Shown in pieces: positions 52,935 to 62,416 of a stretch of 64,000 nucleotides of DNA. Each line of letters begins with the position of its first letter. Position 1 is the stretch's first letter. The notes under the pieces were generated by a model, which saw only the letters and a list, made by a program, of their open reading frames with translations, did not search any database and had not been told where the DNA came from. The DNA is from Nesterenkonia marinintestina (lineage in GTDB: Bacteria > Actinomycetota > Actinomycetes > Actinomycetales > Micrococcaceae), in NCBI RefSeq assembly GCF_025420485.1, contig NZ_JAOEFD010000008.1, forward strand, positions 51,858 through 115,857. The letters run 5' to 3'. Both the position numbers and the translations under genes were made by a program.

Positions 52935-53917
52935 CCGCGGGCGCACCGACGGCACGGGAGCGGCTCGACCGTCTGCAGGTCTGGGCCTATCTGGTGGCCG
53001 CGGCGGCGGGACTCCTGGCCGGATCCCTCGCCCCCGGCGCCTGGGCCTCGGCCGAGGTCCTGGTGTGGCCGCTGCTGGCCGCCCTGCTCTTCGCCACCTT
53101 CACCCAGACCCCGTCGGCCGACATCCCGCGGGCGTTCGCCGACCGGCGCTTCCTCGTCGTCGCCGTGGTCGGGAACTTCGTGGTCATGCCGGGGGTCGCC
53201 TTCGGACTGACCCGGTTCTTCGAGGACGGGGACCCGGTGCAGATCGGGCTGCTGCTGGTCCTGCTGGTGCCCTGCACCGACTGGTTCATCACCTTCGCCC
53301 ACCTCGGCCGGGGCGACGGCGCCCGTGCGGCGGCCCTGACCCCGCTGAACCTGCTGCTCCAGCTCGGCCTGCTGCCGGTCTATCTGTGGCTGATGACCGA
53401 TGTGCAGGTGCTCACCGTCGACTCCGGGTCGCTGGTCGCCGCGGTCGCCGTGGTGCTGGTGCCGCTCGCAGCGGCGTTCGCGCTGGAACGGCCGCTGGGC
53501 CGATCGGACCGCGGTCGGGCGGTCCGAGAGCGGCTCGGGCTGCTGCCGGTGCCGCTGCTGGCCGTGGTGGTGCTGATGGTCACCGCCGTCCACGCACCGC
53601 AGGTGATAGGCGCTGCGGACCTGCTGCCGGCCGTCGCCGTCGTGGTGGTCCTGTTCCTCGGGGCCGCACTGGTCGCCGCAGCGCTGCTCGGAGCGGCTGG
53701 TCGGCTCCCGATGCGATCACGAAGGACGCTCGCGTTCTCGTTCTCCACGCGCAACTCGTTCCTGGTGCTGCCGGTGGCCCTGGCGCTGCCCGTGGGGTGG
53801 GAGATCGCCCCGGTGGTCGTGGTGCTGCAGTCCCTGCTGGAGCTGCTGGCGATGATCGTCCTCGTGCGCCTGGTGCCCGAGGCGCTCTTCAGGGAGCGTG
53901 CCGGCGAATCCCGGTGA
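52931..53917 (+). CDS. ACR3/SBF-superfamily transporter
   Basis: A 328-residue membrane protein with about ten helices. The region ALLFATFTQTPSADI, the discontinuous-helix segment LVPCTDWFITFAHLGRGD with a Cys, and the later FSFSTRNSFLVLPVALALP resemble arsenite exporters of the ACR3 group and bile-acid:sodium symporter relatives. The cysteine within helix 4 is the one ACR3 uses for arsenite, so arsenite export is possible, but no ars genes are adjacent. Translationally coupled to the preceding gene. Confidence 0.75.
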   Translation: MTAGAPTARERLDRLQVWAYLVAAAAGLLAGSLAPGAWASAEVLVWPLLAALLFATFTQTPSADIPRAFADRRFLVVAVVGNFVVMPGVAFGLTRFFEDGDPVQIGLLLVLLVPCTDWFITFAHLGRGDGARAAALTPLNLLLQLGLLPVYLWLMTDVQVLTVDSGSLVAAVAVVLVPLAAAFALERPLGRSDRGRAVRERLGLLPVPLLAVVVLMVTAVHAPQVIGAADLLPAVAVVVVLFLGAALVAAALLGAAGRLPMRSRRTLAFSFSTRNSFLVLPVALALPVGWEIAPVVVVLQSLLELLAMIVLVRLVPEALFRERAGESR

Positions 53918-53938
53918 CCCGGTGACCCGGTCGCCCGG

Positions 53939-54670
53939 TCAGCCACCCAGCAGCGCGAACATGATCGCGATGTAGTGGCACACGAATCCGACCAGCGTGC
54001 AGGCGTGGAACAGCTCGTGGAATCCGAACCACGTCAGTGAGATGTTCGGCCTCTTGAGCCCGTAGAAGAAGGCTCCGGTGATGTAGGCCGCGCCGCCGGC
54101 GCAGATCAGGATCGCCGAGACCGTGTTCGCCGCGAAGAAGTCACCGATGAAGATCACCGCGGCGAGCCCGAGCAGCACATAGACCGGGACGTAGAGGGCC
54201 CGCGGTGCGGAGGTCCAGAACAGCCGGAAGGCCACTCCTCCCAGAGCGCCCGCCCAGACGCCGGCCAGCAGGATCGCGTCCCTGGGCTCCGGCAGCAGGG
54301 CCAGGGTCAGCGGGGTGTAGGTCCCGGCGATGATCAGCATGATGTTCGTATGATCCAGCCGTTTGAGCACCAGGGCGGTGCGGGCGGACCACCGCCCCAG
54401 GTGGTAGGTGGCCGAGACGGCGAACAGCAGCAGCCCGGTGATCGCATACACCACCGAGGCGACGGTGAGGATCCCGCTGGGCGAGAGGGCGATCAGCACG
54501 ATGCCGGCGGCCAGGGCCAGAGGCACCATCCCGGCGTGCAGCCAGCCCCGCATCTTCGGCTTCAGAGGGATGTGGGAGTCGAAGAGTCGGTCCGCCGGTG
54601 CGACGCCGTCGCCGCGAGGATGATCCTGGGCTCCGGCGTCGTGCCGGGCGCGAGCGTCGGTCATCGTCAT
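53939..54670 (-). CDS. hemolysin III family (PAQR-like) membrane protein
   Basis: A 243-residue seven-helix protein of the YqfA/hemolysin III group. Landmarks are AVSATYHLGRWSA, KRLDHTNIMLIIAGTYTP and WFGFHELFHACTLVGFVCHY, holding the conserved His, Asp and Ser that form a zinc site in PAQR proteins. I chose ATG 54670 because a TACACT box lies 7 nt upstream (leaderless). The name is historical; the family may be membrane hydrolases. Confidence 0.88.
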   Translation of the reverse strand: MTMTDARARHDAGAQDHPRGDGVAPADRLFDSHIPLKPKMRGWLHAGMVPLALAAGIVLIALSPSGILTVASVVYAITGLLLFAVSATYHLGRWSARTALVLKRLDHTNIMLIIAGTYTPLTLALLPEPRDAILLAGVWAGALGGVAFRLFWTSAPRALYVPVYVLLGLAAVIFIGDFFAANTVSAILICAGGAAYITGAFFYGLKRPNISLTWFGFHELFHACTLVGFVCHYIAIMFALLGG

Positions 54671-54677
54671 GGGATGC

Positions 54678-54683
54678 AGTGTA
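54678..54683 (-). promoter_or_regulatory. -10 box of leaderless hemolysin III gene
   Basis: TACACT on the minus strand, 7 nt before ATG 54670. Confidence 0.5.
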
Positions 54684-54786
54684 CTCGCCCTATATGACCG
54701 CTGAGTAACAAGCCGGCGTCCCACCGGGATCGGTCGGGCATGTGTACCGTGGAACGGTTCCTCGACGGAGAGCGAAGGGGGAGGGG

Positions 54787-55557
54787 ATGGCACTTCAGGA
54801 TCTGCTCTACCGTGCCTACGAGTCGCGCCTCCACTGCAGTCTGTCGCCGGACCGGATGCCGCGGCACATCGGCGTCGTCGTCGACGGCAATCGGCGGTGG
54901 GCCAGGCTCGCCGGCGGCTCGACCTCCGACGGCCACGCCGCAGGAGCCCGCCGCATCGTGGAGTTCATCGGCTGGTGCGCCGAGCTGCGGATCCCCACCG
55001 TCACCCTGTACATGCTCTCCACCGACAATATGAACCGGTCGGCCGAGGAGCTGGAGAAGCTCACCGAGATCATCGGCGACACCCTGGACAGCCTGGCCGA
55101 ATCCCGGCCCGGCGGCCGGCCGGTCCAGGTGCATCCGGTGGGGGCCCCGGACCTGCTCCCCGAGGCGCTCGCGGCGCGGCTGCATGAGATCAGCGGGCCG
55201 CAGGAGGCCCCGGCCGTCCACGTCAACGTCGCCGTCGGGTACGGCGGGCGGCGGGAGATCGTCGACGCCGTCCGTGAGCTGCTCCTCGAGGCGGACGGGG
55301 CCGGCCGCACCCCCGCGCAGGTGGCGGCCGAGCTCAGTCCGGCCGACATCTCCGCGAAGCTCTACACCCGCGGGCAGCCCGACCCCGACCTCATCATCCG
55401 CACCTCCGGGGAGCAGCGGCTCTCCGGATTCCTGATGTGGCAGTCGGCGTACTCCGAGTTCTACTTCTGCGAGGCCCTGTGGCCCGACTTCCGGCGGGTG
55501 GACTTCCTGCGCGCGCTGCGTGACTTCTCCCGGAGGGGACGGCGCTTCGGGGGCTGA
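54787..55557 (+). CDS. uppS: cis-prenyltransferase (isoprenyl diphosphate synthase)
   Basis: A 256-residue enzyme adding isoprene units in cis to make the lipid carrier for cell-wall synthesis. The catalytic Asp lies in GVVVDGNRRWARLAGG, then TLYMLSTDNMNRSAEEL, and the signature RTSGEQRLSGFLMWQSAYSE. I chose ATG 54787 because it gives the MALQDLLYRAYESRL start typical of actinobacterial relatives and has GGGGGAGGGG upstream. Actinobacteria often have two such enzymes (short and long product); this one resembles the shorter Rv1086-like type, which is a tentative call. Confidence 0.92.
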   Translation: MALQDLLYRAYESRLHCSLSPDRMPRHIGVVVDGNRRWARLAGGSTSDGHAAGARRIVEFIGWCAELRIPTVTLYMLSTDNMNRSAEELEKLTEIIGDTLDSLAESRPGGRPVQVHPVGAPDLLPEALAARLHEISGPQEAPAVHVNVAVGYGGRREIVDAVRELLLEADGAGRTPAQVAAELSPADISAKLYTRGQPDPDLIIRTSGEQRLSGFLMWQSAYSEFYFCEALWPDFRRVDFLRALRDFSRRGRRFGG

Positions 55558-55638
55558 CCTGGACTCCTGTCACGGGAAGTTCACCGGCTCGTCACATCGC
55601 GACACGGCCTCCTCCACACCCACGAGGTCGGGCGCGTC

Positions 55639-55644
55639 TACGCT
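55639..55644 (+). promoter_or_regulatory. -10 box for phoH
   Basis: TACGCT, leader about 138 nt to GTG 55789. Confidence 0.35.
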
Positions 55645-55755
55645 GAAGGTGTCAGCACCCCTGACCGGAGAGGCTCTCGATGCCGTGTCCTCGGACCATC
55701 GATCACAGGGGTCGGCTCGGCCCCTCGGCCGCTCCGACCAACACCGATCGATGCG

Positions 55756-55774
55756 CGGGGGCGCTCGGCCCCCG
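55756..55774 (+). other. hairpin just before the phoH start
   Basis: CGGGGGC-gctcg-GCCCCCG, a perfect 7-bp stem ending 14 nt before the GTG, close enough to influence ribosome access. Confidence 0.55.
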
Positions 55775-55788
55775 GGTCTGGAGCCATT

Positions 55789-57150
55789 GTGACTGCTGTC
55801 AGCACCTCCCAGGACGCCCTGACCGGCGCGACCTCCGACGTCGAAGCCGTCGTCGCCGGGGCCGTCGCGCAGAAGACCTACATCCTGGACACCTCGGTCC
55901 TGCTCTCCGACCCTCGGGCGATCACCCGGTTCGCCGAGCATGACGTCGTCGTGCCGGTCGTGGTCATCTCGGAGCTCGAGCACAAGCGTCACGACTCCGA
56001 ACTGGGCTACTACGCCCGGTCGGCGCTGCGCCTGCTGGACGAGCTGCGGATCACCCACGGGACGCTCAACAGCCCCGTGCCGCTGAACGACGAGGGCGGG
56101 ACCCTGCTGGTGGAGCTGAACCACATCTCCCTGGAGGTCCTGCCGCACGGGTTCCGCGGCAGCGACAACGACTCCCGGATCCTCGCAGTGGCCAAGAGCT
56201 TCGCCGACGAGGGCCGCGACGTCACCGTGGTCTCGAAGGATCTGCCGATGCGTGTTAAGGCCTCGGCGATGGGACTGGACGCCGATGAGTACCGCAACGA
56301 GTGGGTCGCCGACTCGGGGTGGACGGGCCTGGAGTCGGTCACCGTATCCGACGAGCAGCTCTCCGAGCTCTACTCCGCCGAGCGGATCGTCCTGGAGGAG
56401 GCCGCCGGGCTCCCGAAGAACACCGGTCTGGTCATCCACTCCGGCACCGGCTCCGCCCTGGGTCGGCTGCACGCCGACGGCGAGGTGCACCTGGTGCGCG
56501 GCGACTCCGACGTGTTCGGGCTCTACGGACGCTCTGCCGAGCAGCGTCTGGCCATCGACATGCTGCGGGACTCCGAGGTCGGCATCGTCTCCCTGGGCGG
56601 CCGGGCGGGCACCGGCAAGTCGGCCTTGGCGCTGTGCGCCGGCCTCGAGGCGGTGCTGGAGCGCGGCGAGCACAAGCGGATCGTGGTCTTCCGCCCGCTG
56701 TACGCGGTCGGTGGTCAGGAGCTGGGGTACCTGCCGGGCTCCGAGGCGGAGAAGATGAACCCGTGGGGCCAGGCCGTCTACGACACCTTGGGCGCTGTGG
56801 TCTCGGAGAACGTGCTCGACGAGGTCGTCTCCCGCGGGCTGCTGGAGGTGCTGCCGCTGACCCACATCCGTGGGCGGTCGCTGCACGACGCGTTCGTCAT
56901 CGTCGACGAGGCGCAGTCGCTGGAGCGCAACGTGCTGCTGACGGTGATGAGCCGGATGGGTCAGAACTCGAAGATCGTGCTCACCCACGACGTGGCCCAG
57001 CGCGACAACCTGCGGGTCGGTCGGCACGACGGTATCGCCGCCGTCGTCGAGATCCTCAAGGGCAATCCGCTGTTCGGGCACATCACGCTGACCCGCTCGG
57101 AGCGCTCGCGGATCGCCGCCCTGGTCACCGACCTCCTCGAGGAGCACTGA
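55789..57150 (+). CDS. phoH: PIN-PhoH protein (PhoH2 type)
   Basis: A 453-residue fusion of an N-terminal PIN nuclease domain ([16 protein letters not shown], then [13 protein letters not shown]) and a PhoH ATPase. Walker A is [15 protein letters not shown] near residue 270 and Walker [14 protein letters not shown]. This PhoH2 architecture is known in mycobacteria as an RNA helicase and ribonuclease; there it can act with a small PhoAT partner, which I do not see here. GTG 55789 follows CTGGAG. Followed by short GGGAGCAC direct repeats (57152-57186). Confidence 0.93.
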   Translation: MTAVSTSQDALTGATSDVEAVVAGAVAQKTYILDTSVLLSDPRAITRFAEHDVVVPVVVISELEHKRHDSELGYYARSALRLLDELRITHGTLNSPVPLNDEGGTLLVELNHISLEVLPHGFRGSDNDSRILAVAKSFADEGRDVTVVSKDLPMRVKASAMGLDADEYRNEWVADSGWTGLESVTVSDEQLSELYSAERIVLEEAAGLPKNTGLVIHSGTGSALGRLHADGEVHLVRGDSDVFGLYGRSAEQRLAIDMLRDSEVGIVSLGGRAGTGKSALALCAGLEAVLERGEHKRIVVFRPLYAVGGQELGYLPGSEAEKMNPWGQAVYDTLGAVVSENVLDEVVSRGLLEVLPLTHIRGRSLHDAFVIVDEAQSLERNVLLTVMSRMGQNSKIVLTHDVAQRDNLRVGRHDGIAAVVEILKGNPLFGHITLTRSERSRIAALVTDLLEEH

Positions 57151-57151
57151 G

Positions 57152-57186
57152 AGGGAGCACCGAGGGGAGCACTGGGGAGAGCACCG
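57152..57186 (+). repeat. degenerate 14-bp direct repeats
   Basis: GAGGGAGCACCGA, GGGGAGCACTG and GGGAGAGCACCGA stand in a row after phoH. Confidence 0.5.
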
Positions 57187-57211
57187 ACCCCCGGGTCCGA
57201 CGCGGAGGGGT

Positions 57212-57913
57212 TCAGCGGTGCTTCTCGAGCTTCTTCGCGTACTTCAGGGCCCTGCGGTGTTCGCGGTCCGCGCGGATCTGACGGGTGCTGCCCAGGGCCG
57301 CGATGACACCTCCGGCCGCTCCGGCGAGGTGACCGGTCCAGGAGATCCCGGACTGGGGCAGCAGTCCGACCAGGAACGGCACCAGGTAGCCGGCCAGCAC
57401 CAGCAGGGCGGCGAGCAGCGGCAGCGGACGTCGGGTCGCCCATCCGTAGACCACCAGGAACGTGGCGAACCCGTAGACCAGGATCGACGCGCCGATGTGG
57501 ACTCCGGGTGTGCCGATCACCCAGAGCACCGCCGTGCCCAGCAGCCACACCGCGGCGGTGATCCGCAGCAGCCGGCCGGTGACCGCGGCGGCGATCGCCC
57601 CGAGGAGGAGCAGGGCCACCGAGTTGCCGATCAGGTGGGTCCATCCGCCGTGGAGCAGCGGTGCGAAGACGACGCCGACGAGCCCGTCGAGGCTGCGCGG
57701 GCGCAGCCCCAGTGATGAGGAGAGCCAGCCGGCTCCGAAGAAGTTGACCACGTGGACCGCCCACATGACGCCGATGAGGATCAGCAGCGGAGCGAAGATC
57801 CCCAGGGTGCCGGTGCGCGCGTCGCGCATGATCGCGCCCCAGGAGTCGCCGGTCTCGCTGCGCGCCGGCTCCGAGGCGGGGTCGTACGCGGCGGGGTCGC
57901 TGCGGCGTGCCAT
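57212..57913 (-). CDS. rhomboid family intramembrane serine protease
   Basis: A 233-residue protein with about six helices. The HGGWTHLIGNSVALLLLG region holds the rhomboid His/Asn oxyanion residues, GASILVYGF the catalytic Ser, and WTGHLAGAAGG the catalytic His. The start is ATG 57913 with GGAGGC upstream. A 45-residue charged N-terminus precedes helix 1. Substrates unknown. Divergent from the prepilin peptidase gene. Confidence 0.88.
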   Translation of the reverse strand: MARRSDPAAYDPASEPARSETGDSWGAIMRDARTGTLGIFAPLLILIGVMWAVHVVNFFGAGWLSSSLGLRPRSLDGLVGVVFAPLLHGGWTHLIGNSVALLLLGAIAAAVTGRLLRITAAVWLLGTAVLWVIGTPGVHIGASILVYGFATFLVVYGWATRRPLPLLAALLVLAGYLVPFLVGLLPQSGISWTGHLAGAAGGVIAALGSTRQIRADREHRRALKYAKKLEKHR

Positions 57914-57944
57914 AGGTGCCTCCTGCTCGGACGGTCGGAGGACA

Positions 57945-57950
57945 AGTCTA
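57945..57950 (-). promoter_or_regulatory. -10 box for the rhomboid gene
   Basis: TAGACT on the minus strand, leader about 25 nt. Confidence 0.5.
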
Positions 57951-58060
57951 TCGAGCGTGTCTGAACGGTGCGCCTGAACAGGATGCGCCTGAGCTGGACC
58001 GGGAGGATCTGGTACTCCACAGCCTGCGGCTGCGGAGATGAGAGGTGCCGAACCTCTCCG

Positions 58061-58066
58061 TAGAGT
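58061..58066 (+). promoter_or_regulatory. -10 box of leaderless prepilin peptidase gene
   Basis: TAGAGT, 7 nt before GTG 58074. Confidence 0.5.
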
Positions 58067-58073
58067 GGCGGAC

Positions 58074-58586
58074 GTGATCGGACTGCTCGGTGAGACGCTC
58101 AGCTCCGGCGGCTGGAGTGCGGCCGCCGGGATCCTGCTGATCCTCGGTCTGAGCGGTTCCACGGTCTGCGCGCTTCTGCTCACGGTGGTGGACCTGCGGG
58201 AGCATCGCCTGCCCAACCGCATCGTCTACCCGTGGACGGCGACGACGGCGGGGCTGCTGCTGATCGTGTCCCTGGTGATGGGCGACGTCGGCGTCTGGGG
58301 GCGGGCGCTGCTCGCCGGGGTGGTGTGGTCCCTCGGGTTCCTGGTGGTGAAGCTGATCCATCCGCCGTCGATCGGAATGGGCGACGTCAAGCTCGCGGCG
58401 GTGCTGGGGCTGTGGGCTGGGTTCGTGGGATGGTCGACCCTCGGCGCCGCCGTCGTGGTGTCGTTCCTCCTCGGGGGAGTGGTGTCCCTGGTGCTGCTGG
58501 TCACCCGCCGTGCGAACCGCAGCACGCGCATCCCCTTCGGGCCGTTCCTGCTGGGCGGGACCGCGCTCGCGCTGGTGATGTGGTGA
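58074..58586 (+). CDS. A24 prepilin peptidase, single domain
   Basis: A 170-residue membrane aspartic protease with about six helices. The two catalytic aspartates are in VVDLREHRLPNRIVYP and in the GMGDVKLAAVLGL motif. It has only the peptidase domain and lacks the N-terminal methylase domain of full PilD/GspO enzymes. Such short forms serve tight-adherence (Flp) or archaeal-type pilins. No pilin or assembly gene is in the window. GTG 58074 is chosen because of the -10 box 7 nt upstream. Confidence 0.88.
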   Translation: MIGLLGETLSSGGWSAAAGILLILGLSGSTVCALLLTVVDLREHRLPNRIVYPWTATTAGLLLIVSLVMGDVGVWGRALLAGVVWSLGFLVVKLIHPPSIGMGDVKLAAVLGLWAGFVGWSTLGAAVVVSFLLGGVVSLVLLVTRRANRSTRIPFGPFLLGGTALALVMW

Positions 58587-58627
58587 ACTGGGCCTCAGAG
58601 CCGACCCGCCCACGGAGGTGACCAGAG

Positions 58628-59182
58628 GTGCCCACCCCTGACTTCATCCGCGAGCTGCGCGAGCACGTCGGGACCGCAGAGCTGTGGATCCCCGCGGTGC
58701 GAGGCGTCGTGGTGCGCCGCACGGCCGACGAGCCTGAGGTGCTGCTGGTCCGACGGACCGACTCCGGCCGCTGGACGGTGACCTCCGGGATCCTCGACCC
58801 GGGGGAGCAGCCGGCGGTGGGGGCGGTCCGGGAGATCGAGGAGGAGACCGGGGTCCGTGCCCGGCCGGTGCGGGTGGCCGGTGTCTTCGCCTCGCATCTG
58901 ATCGAGTATCCCCACGGGGATCGGTGCCGCTACCTGGACACCGTGCTGGAGATGGAGGCCGTCGGGGGCGAACCTCGGGTCAACGACGAGGAGTCCGTAG
59001 ACGTGGGGTGGTTCCCGGTCTCAGAGCTGCCGGAGCCGATCACCGACGATCAGCGGATGGTGATCGGCTGGGTGCTCGACGCTCAGGCCCCGGCGCGGTT
59101 CTTCGACGAGCCGCCGGGTCGGTACGCTCAGCACGTCACTCTGCCGCCGACCCCTGAGGAGCAGCCATGGCACGGATCCTGA
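58628..59182 (+). CDS. Nudix hydrolase
   Basis: A 184-residue Nudix enzyme. The box GX5EX7REUXEEXGU is complete in the segment running from GILDPGEQ through REIEEETG. The N-terminal ELWIPAVRGVVVRR is typical of the short NTP-type group. Substrate unknown (ADP-ribose, oxidised nucleotides or others). The GTG start at 58628 lies just after the prepilin peptidase. The end overlaps the next small gene by 16 bp. Confidence 0.9.
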   Translation: MPTPDFIRELREHVGTAELWIPAVRGVVVRRTADEPEVLLVRRTDSGRWTVTSGILDPGEQPAVGAVREIEEETGVRARPVRVAGVFASHLIEYPHGDRCRYLDTVLEMEAVGGEPRVNDEESVDVGWFPVSELPEPITDDQRMVIGWVLDAQAPARFFDEPPGRYAQHVTLPPTPEEQPWHGS

Positions 59183-59334
59183 CGCTGGTGCTGATGGGCA
59201 TCGTCGTCTTGGTGGCCGTGGCGATCGCGGTGGCGTTCGTCGCCGTCATCTGGCAGCTGGCCACCCGGCGCGGGGCGGACGACCGACGGCGGCACGACGA
59301 GGGTGACCCCGACGTGCCGCCGTGGCAGCGCTGA
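59167..59334 (+). CDS. 55-residue membrane microprotein
   Basis: A small gene starting inside the end of the Nudix gene (ATG 59167, 16-bp overlap) with GAGGAGC 5 nt upstream. The product has one helix (about residues 4-32, LVLMGIVVLVAVAIAVAFVA) and a charged cytoplasmic tail with RR and DDRRRHDEGD. Overlap and ribosome site suggest translational coupling to the Nudix enzyme. No known family. Confidence 0.65.
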   Translation: MARILTLVLMGIVVLVAVAIAVAFVAVIWQLATRRGADDRRRHDEGDPDVPPWQR

Positions 59335-59355
59335 GCGTGGTGACCGTGAGGTGAC

Positions 59356-60777
59356 TCAGCCCGGCTGAGTCATGGACTTCACGTCGAGTGCCGAGTCCAG
59401 CTGATCCTCGGTGAGGTCCCCGCGCTCCAGGTAGCCGAGCTCGACGACCGCTTCGCGCACGGTCTTCTTCTCGGTGACCGCGTACTTGGCGATCTTCGCG
59501 GCGGCCTCGTAGCCGATGTGCTTGTTCAGCGGGGTGACCACTGAGGGGGAGGCGCCGGCGAAGAAGCCGCAGCGCTCCTCGTCCGCGGTGAGGCCCGTGA
59601 TCATCTTGTCCGCCATCACGTAGCTGGTGTTGGTCAGCAGGCGGACGGACTCGAGCAGGTTGGCGGCCATGACCGGGATGCCGACGTTGAGCTCGAAGGC
59701 GCCGTTGGTCGAGGACAGGGCGACGGTGGTGTCGTTGCCGATGACCTGGGCGCAGACCTGGATGGCGGATTCGCAGATGACCGGGTTGACCTTGCCGGGC
59801 ATGATCGAGGACCCGGGCTGCAGGTCCGGGATGCGCAGCTCGCCGAGACCGGTGTTCGGACCGGAGCCCATCCAGCGGAGGTCGTTGTTGATCTTCATCA
59901 GCGAGTAGGCGATGGTGCGCAGCTGGCCGGAGGCCTCGACGAGTCCGTCGCGGTTGGCCTGGGCCTCGAAGTGGTCCCGGGCTTCGGTCAGCGGCAGGCC
60001 GGAGTCCTCGGCGAGGTGACGGATCGCCTTCTCTGCGAAGCCCAGCGGAGTGTTGATCCCTGTGCCGACGGCGGTGCCGCCCAGCGGGACCTCGGCGACG
60101 CGGGGGAGTGCGGCGTCGACGCGCTCGATGCCGTAACGGATCTGAGCGGCGTAGCCGTGGAACTCCTGGCCCAGGGTCACCGGTGTGGCGTCCATCAGGT
60201 GGGTGCGCCCGGACTTCACGACGTCCTTGAACTCCTCGGCCTTGGCCTCCAGGGCCTCTGCCAGGTAGGTCAGGGCGGGCTTGAGGTCGTTGATCAGCGC
60301 CGAGGTCGCTGCGACGTGGACCGAGGTGGGGAAGACGTCGTTGGAGGACTGCGAGGCGTTGACGTGGTCGTTCGGGTGGACCTCGTTCTCCGAGCCCTTC
60401 TCCTTGAGCGACCGGTTGGCCAGTGTGGCCAGAACCTCATTGGTGTTCATGTTCGAGGAGGTGCCGGAGCCGGTCTGGAACACGTCGATGGGGAAGTGCT
60501 CGTCGAGCTCCCCGGACTCGACCTGTTCGGCGGCGGTCGAGATGGCGTCGGCGAGCTCCTGGTCGAGGACCCCGAGCTCGGCGTTGGCCCGTGCGGCGGC
60601 CTTCTTCACCCGGGCCAGGGCTTCGATGTGGGCGCGCTCGAGGGTGCGTCCGGAGATCGGGAAGTTCTCCACGGCGCGCTGGGTCTGGGCGCGGTAGAGG
60701 GCGTGGGCGGGCACCTTCACCTCGCCCATGGTGTCGTGCTCGATGCGGAATTCGGTCTCAGCAGAGTTCTCGGTCAT
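59356..60777 (-). CDS. fumC: fumarate hydratase, class II
   Basis: A 473-residue TCA enzyme interconverting fumarate and malate, iron-free. The superfamily signature [12 protein letters not shown] is present, together with [16 protein letters not shown] and [17 protein letters not shown]. Length and order are standard. ATG 60777 lies 6 nt after a TAGAAT box on the minus strand (leaderless). It uses the fumarate made by SdhA. Confidence 0.97.
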   Translation of the reverse strand: MTENSAETEFRIEHDTMGEVKVPAHALYRAQTQRAVENFPISGRTLERAHIEALARVKKAAARANAELGVLDQELADAISTAAEQVESGELDEHFPIDVFQTGSGTSSNMNTNEVLATLANRSLKEKGSENEVHPNDHVNASQSSNDVFPTSVHVAATSALINDLKPALTYLAEALEAKAEEFKDVVKSGRTHLMDATPVTLGQEFHGYAAQIRYGIERVDAALPRVAEVPLGGTAVGTGINTPLGFAEKAIRHLAEDSGLPLTEARDHFEAQANRDGLVEASGQLRTIAYSLMKINNDLRWMGSGPNTGLGELRIPDLQPGSSIMPGKVNPVICESAIQVCAQVIGNDTTVALSSTNGAFELNVGIPVMAANLLESVRLLTNTSYVMADKMITGLTADEERCGFFAGASPSVVTPLNKHIGYEAAAKIAKYAVTEKKTVREAVVELGYLERGDLTEDQLDSALDVKSMTQPG

Positions 60778-60783
60778 GGTGCC

Positions 60784-60789
60784 ATTCTA
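60784..60789 (-). promoter_or_regulatory. -10 box of leaderless fumC
   Basis: TAGAAT on the minus strand, 6 nt before ATG 60777. Confidence 0.6.
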
Positions 60790-60920
60790 AGGAGCCTGCG
60801 CGGGGCCGCCACCCTGTCGCCGCCCTGTGACGGAGCCTGTCGCCGGCGAGGACGGGGGAGTTCGGGCGTGGTCATCCACAGGACAGGACCGTGAGATGGA
60901 ATCGACGTGTCCAGGGTCGA

Positions 60921-60926
60921 TACACT
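60921..60926 (+). promoter_or_regulatory. -10 box for the lipoprotein pair
   Basis: TACACT, leader about 54 nt to ATG 60987. Confidence 0.45.
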
Positions 60927-60986
60927 CGTCCGCGGTTGAGAGACGACACCTGAGTGAACGTGATTCGTAACTGGATGGGATGACTG

Positions 60987-61712
60987 ATGACGTTTGAGGG
61001 GGCTTCGGTGGGGCGTGCCCACCGATCGACGACGGCCGGATCGAATTGGTCCGCCTGGCACGTGCGGAGTATCGCGACTGCCGCGGCACTGGGGCTGCTA
61101 CTCGTCGGCTGCGGGGGCGATGAGGGTGACGCTGATGACGATGGTGGTGATCAGGAGACCGTCGACGCGGCGACCGAGGAATCGGAGGAGGCTGAGGACA
61201 GCGACGACGAGGGTGACGACGACTCCGACGAGGACGAGCCCGTTCCGGCGTCCTCTGGCGGACCGGCGCAGAATTGGCCCGAACCAGAGAAGCCCGACGC
61301 CATGTTCGAAGAGACCGAAGAAGGCGCCATCGCTGCCCTCGAGTACTGGTGGGAAGTTCGAGAGCACGCTAGAAACACTGGTGATCTCAGTGTGCTTCGT
61401 GAGATATCAACCGAGGACTGCCGAATGTGCCAGTCCGAAATCGACACAGCGGACCAGGCCTATCAGGAGGGGGCTTGGTTCGTGCAGCAGCCAGATCAGG
61501 TGACGGTCGTGTCGACCGAGATCATGGATGAATCGCTTGCACTTGTTCAGTTCGATCTCGACCCAGGGTCATTCGAGGGGTACTCAGACGACGGACTTCA
61601 TGCTGACTCCGAGGGTGGAGACCCTGCGGGTTGGGAGGCCGACCTCGTATTCGACGAGGAGTGGGCGGTATATGAACTGGAGCTCATGACAAGCGCCGAG
61701 GATGAGGGATGA
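60987..61712 (+). CDS. DUF6318-like lipoprotein
   Basis: A 241-residue lipoprotein. The signal ends in LLLVGC (Cys about 42) after a long N-region; a GTG at 61062 would give a tighter signal but has no ribosome site. An acidic linker of about 60 residues follows. The C-terminal domain with AALEYWWEVREHARNTGD and ISTEDCRMCQSEI resembles DUF6318 of Micrococcales. From about 61300 the DNA is more AT-rich than the rest of the window. It overlaps the next gene by 4 bp (ATGA), an arrangement suggesting a secreted pair. Confidence 0.75.
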   Translation: MTFEGASVGRAHRSTTAGSNWSAWHVRSIATAAALGLLLVGCGGDEGDADDDGGDQETVDAATEESEEAEDSDDEGDDDSDEDEPVPASSGGPAQNWPEPEKPDAMFEETEEGAIAALEYWWEVREHARNTGDLSVLREISTEDCRMCQSEIDTADQAYQEGAWFVQQPDQVTVVSTEIMDESLALVQFDLDPGSFEGYSDDGLHADSEGGDPAGWEADLVFDEEWAVYELELMTSAEDEG

Positions 61713-62416
61713 TCGCGTTCGTTTCCTGTGCTTTCATTACTCTGTCTCCCGAAGAAGCAAGTCAGGACATCTTCGCTGATCTTGACGAGAACGCAGCGAG
61801 TGTTGAAATCGAGCGAGCGATTCCCAGCTCCGGAGGTTCAAGTAGCAACCGTCCCAACTCATCTGAGGGTGATCGTCCAAGATCAGCCCCGCCATCGGGC
61901 CCCAACGGTGCATCAACTCCTAGCCCAGATCGACCGGGATCTAGTCGTGAGGATCGAACCGTGGAGGGCGGAGATTCAGGCGGAGGGGGCCTGGAGATTC
62001 CGTCGACGATGGATCCGCTCAATGCGTGTGGTGAGGGGGAGGTCTTCTCCGCAGGTGAGGAGTGCGTCTCCGAGACCGCCCAGCAGGAATGCCAGGACGA
62101 CATGGACGGCCTCACCGTCCCCTTCATCTCTCTCGACGGACTCTGCGACGACTTCGGAGCATACGAGCCCGATGAGAGTATGGCCGTCCCGGTCGGGGAC
62201 GGAGGCGGAGGTGCCGGAGGCGACGGTCTGCCGTCCGAACCGGACGGCGCCCCGATGCCGGTCGCAGATGAAGTCAGCGAGGACGACCTCGCCGTGGAGA
62301 TCAGCAGCGGCTTCGCCGAACTCGGCATCGAACCGGCCTCCGTCGAATTCCACCCCGACCTGCTGGGCTTCGGATACGTGGATCGACACAGGAACATGTC
62401 AACCTCGCTAAACTAG
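61709..62416 (+). pseudogene. exported protein cut short by an integrated element (probable)
   Basis: A 235-residue frame coupled to the DUF6318 gene. A short hydrophobic start (MIAFVSCAFITL) is followed by a Ser/Pro/Asn-rich linker and a domain with four cysteines (ACGEGE, EECVSE, QECQDD, GLCDDF), then EISSGFAELGIEPASVEFHPDLLGFGYVDRH. At that point relatives I know of, often ending in a PKD-like domain, would go on for another 100 or more residues. Here the frame runs into unrelated residues and stops five bases before the recombinase start. The most likely cause is insertion of the element. Truncation is inferred from memory of the family, not proven. Confidence 0.55.

Noticed and set aside
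53908..53940. CCGGTGACCCGGTGACCCGGTCGCCCGG as a mobile-element end
   Set aside because: It is a simple 9-10 bp slippage repeat between two convergent genes with no matching inverted end.
55558..55788. Small gene between uppS and phoH
   Set aside because: Open frames there have no ribosome site or GC3 bias; the stretch reads as a leader with a hairpin.
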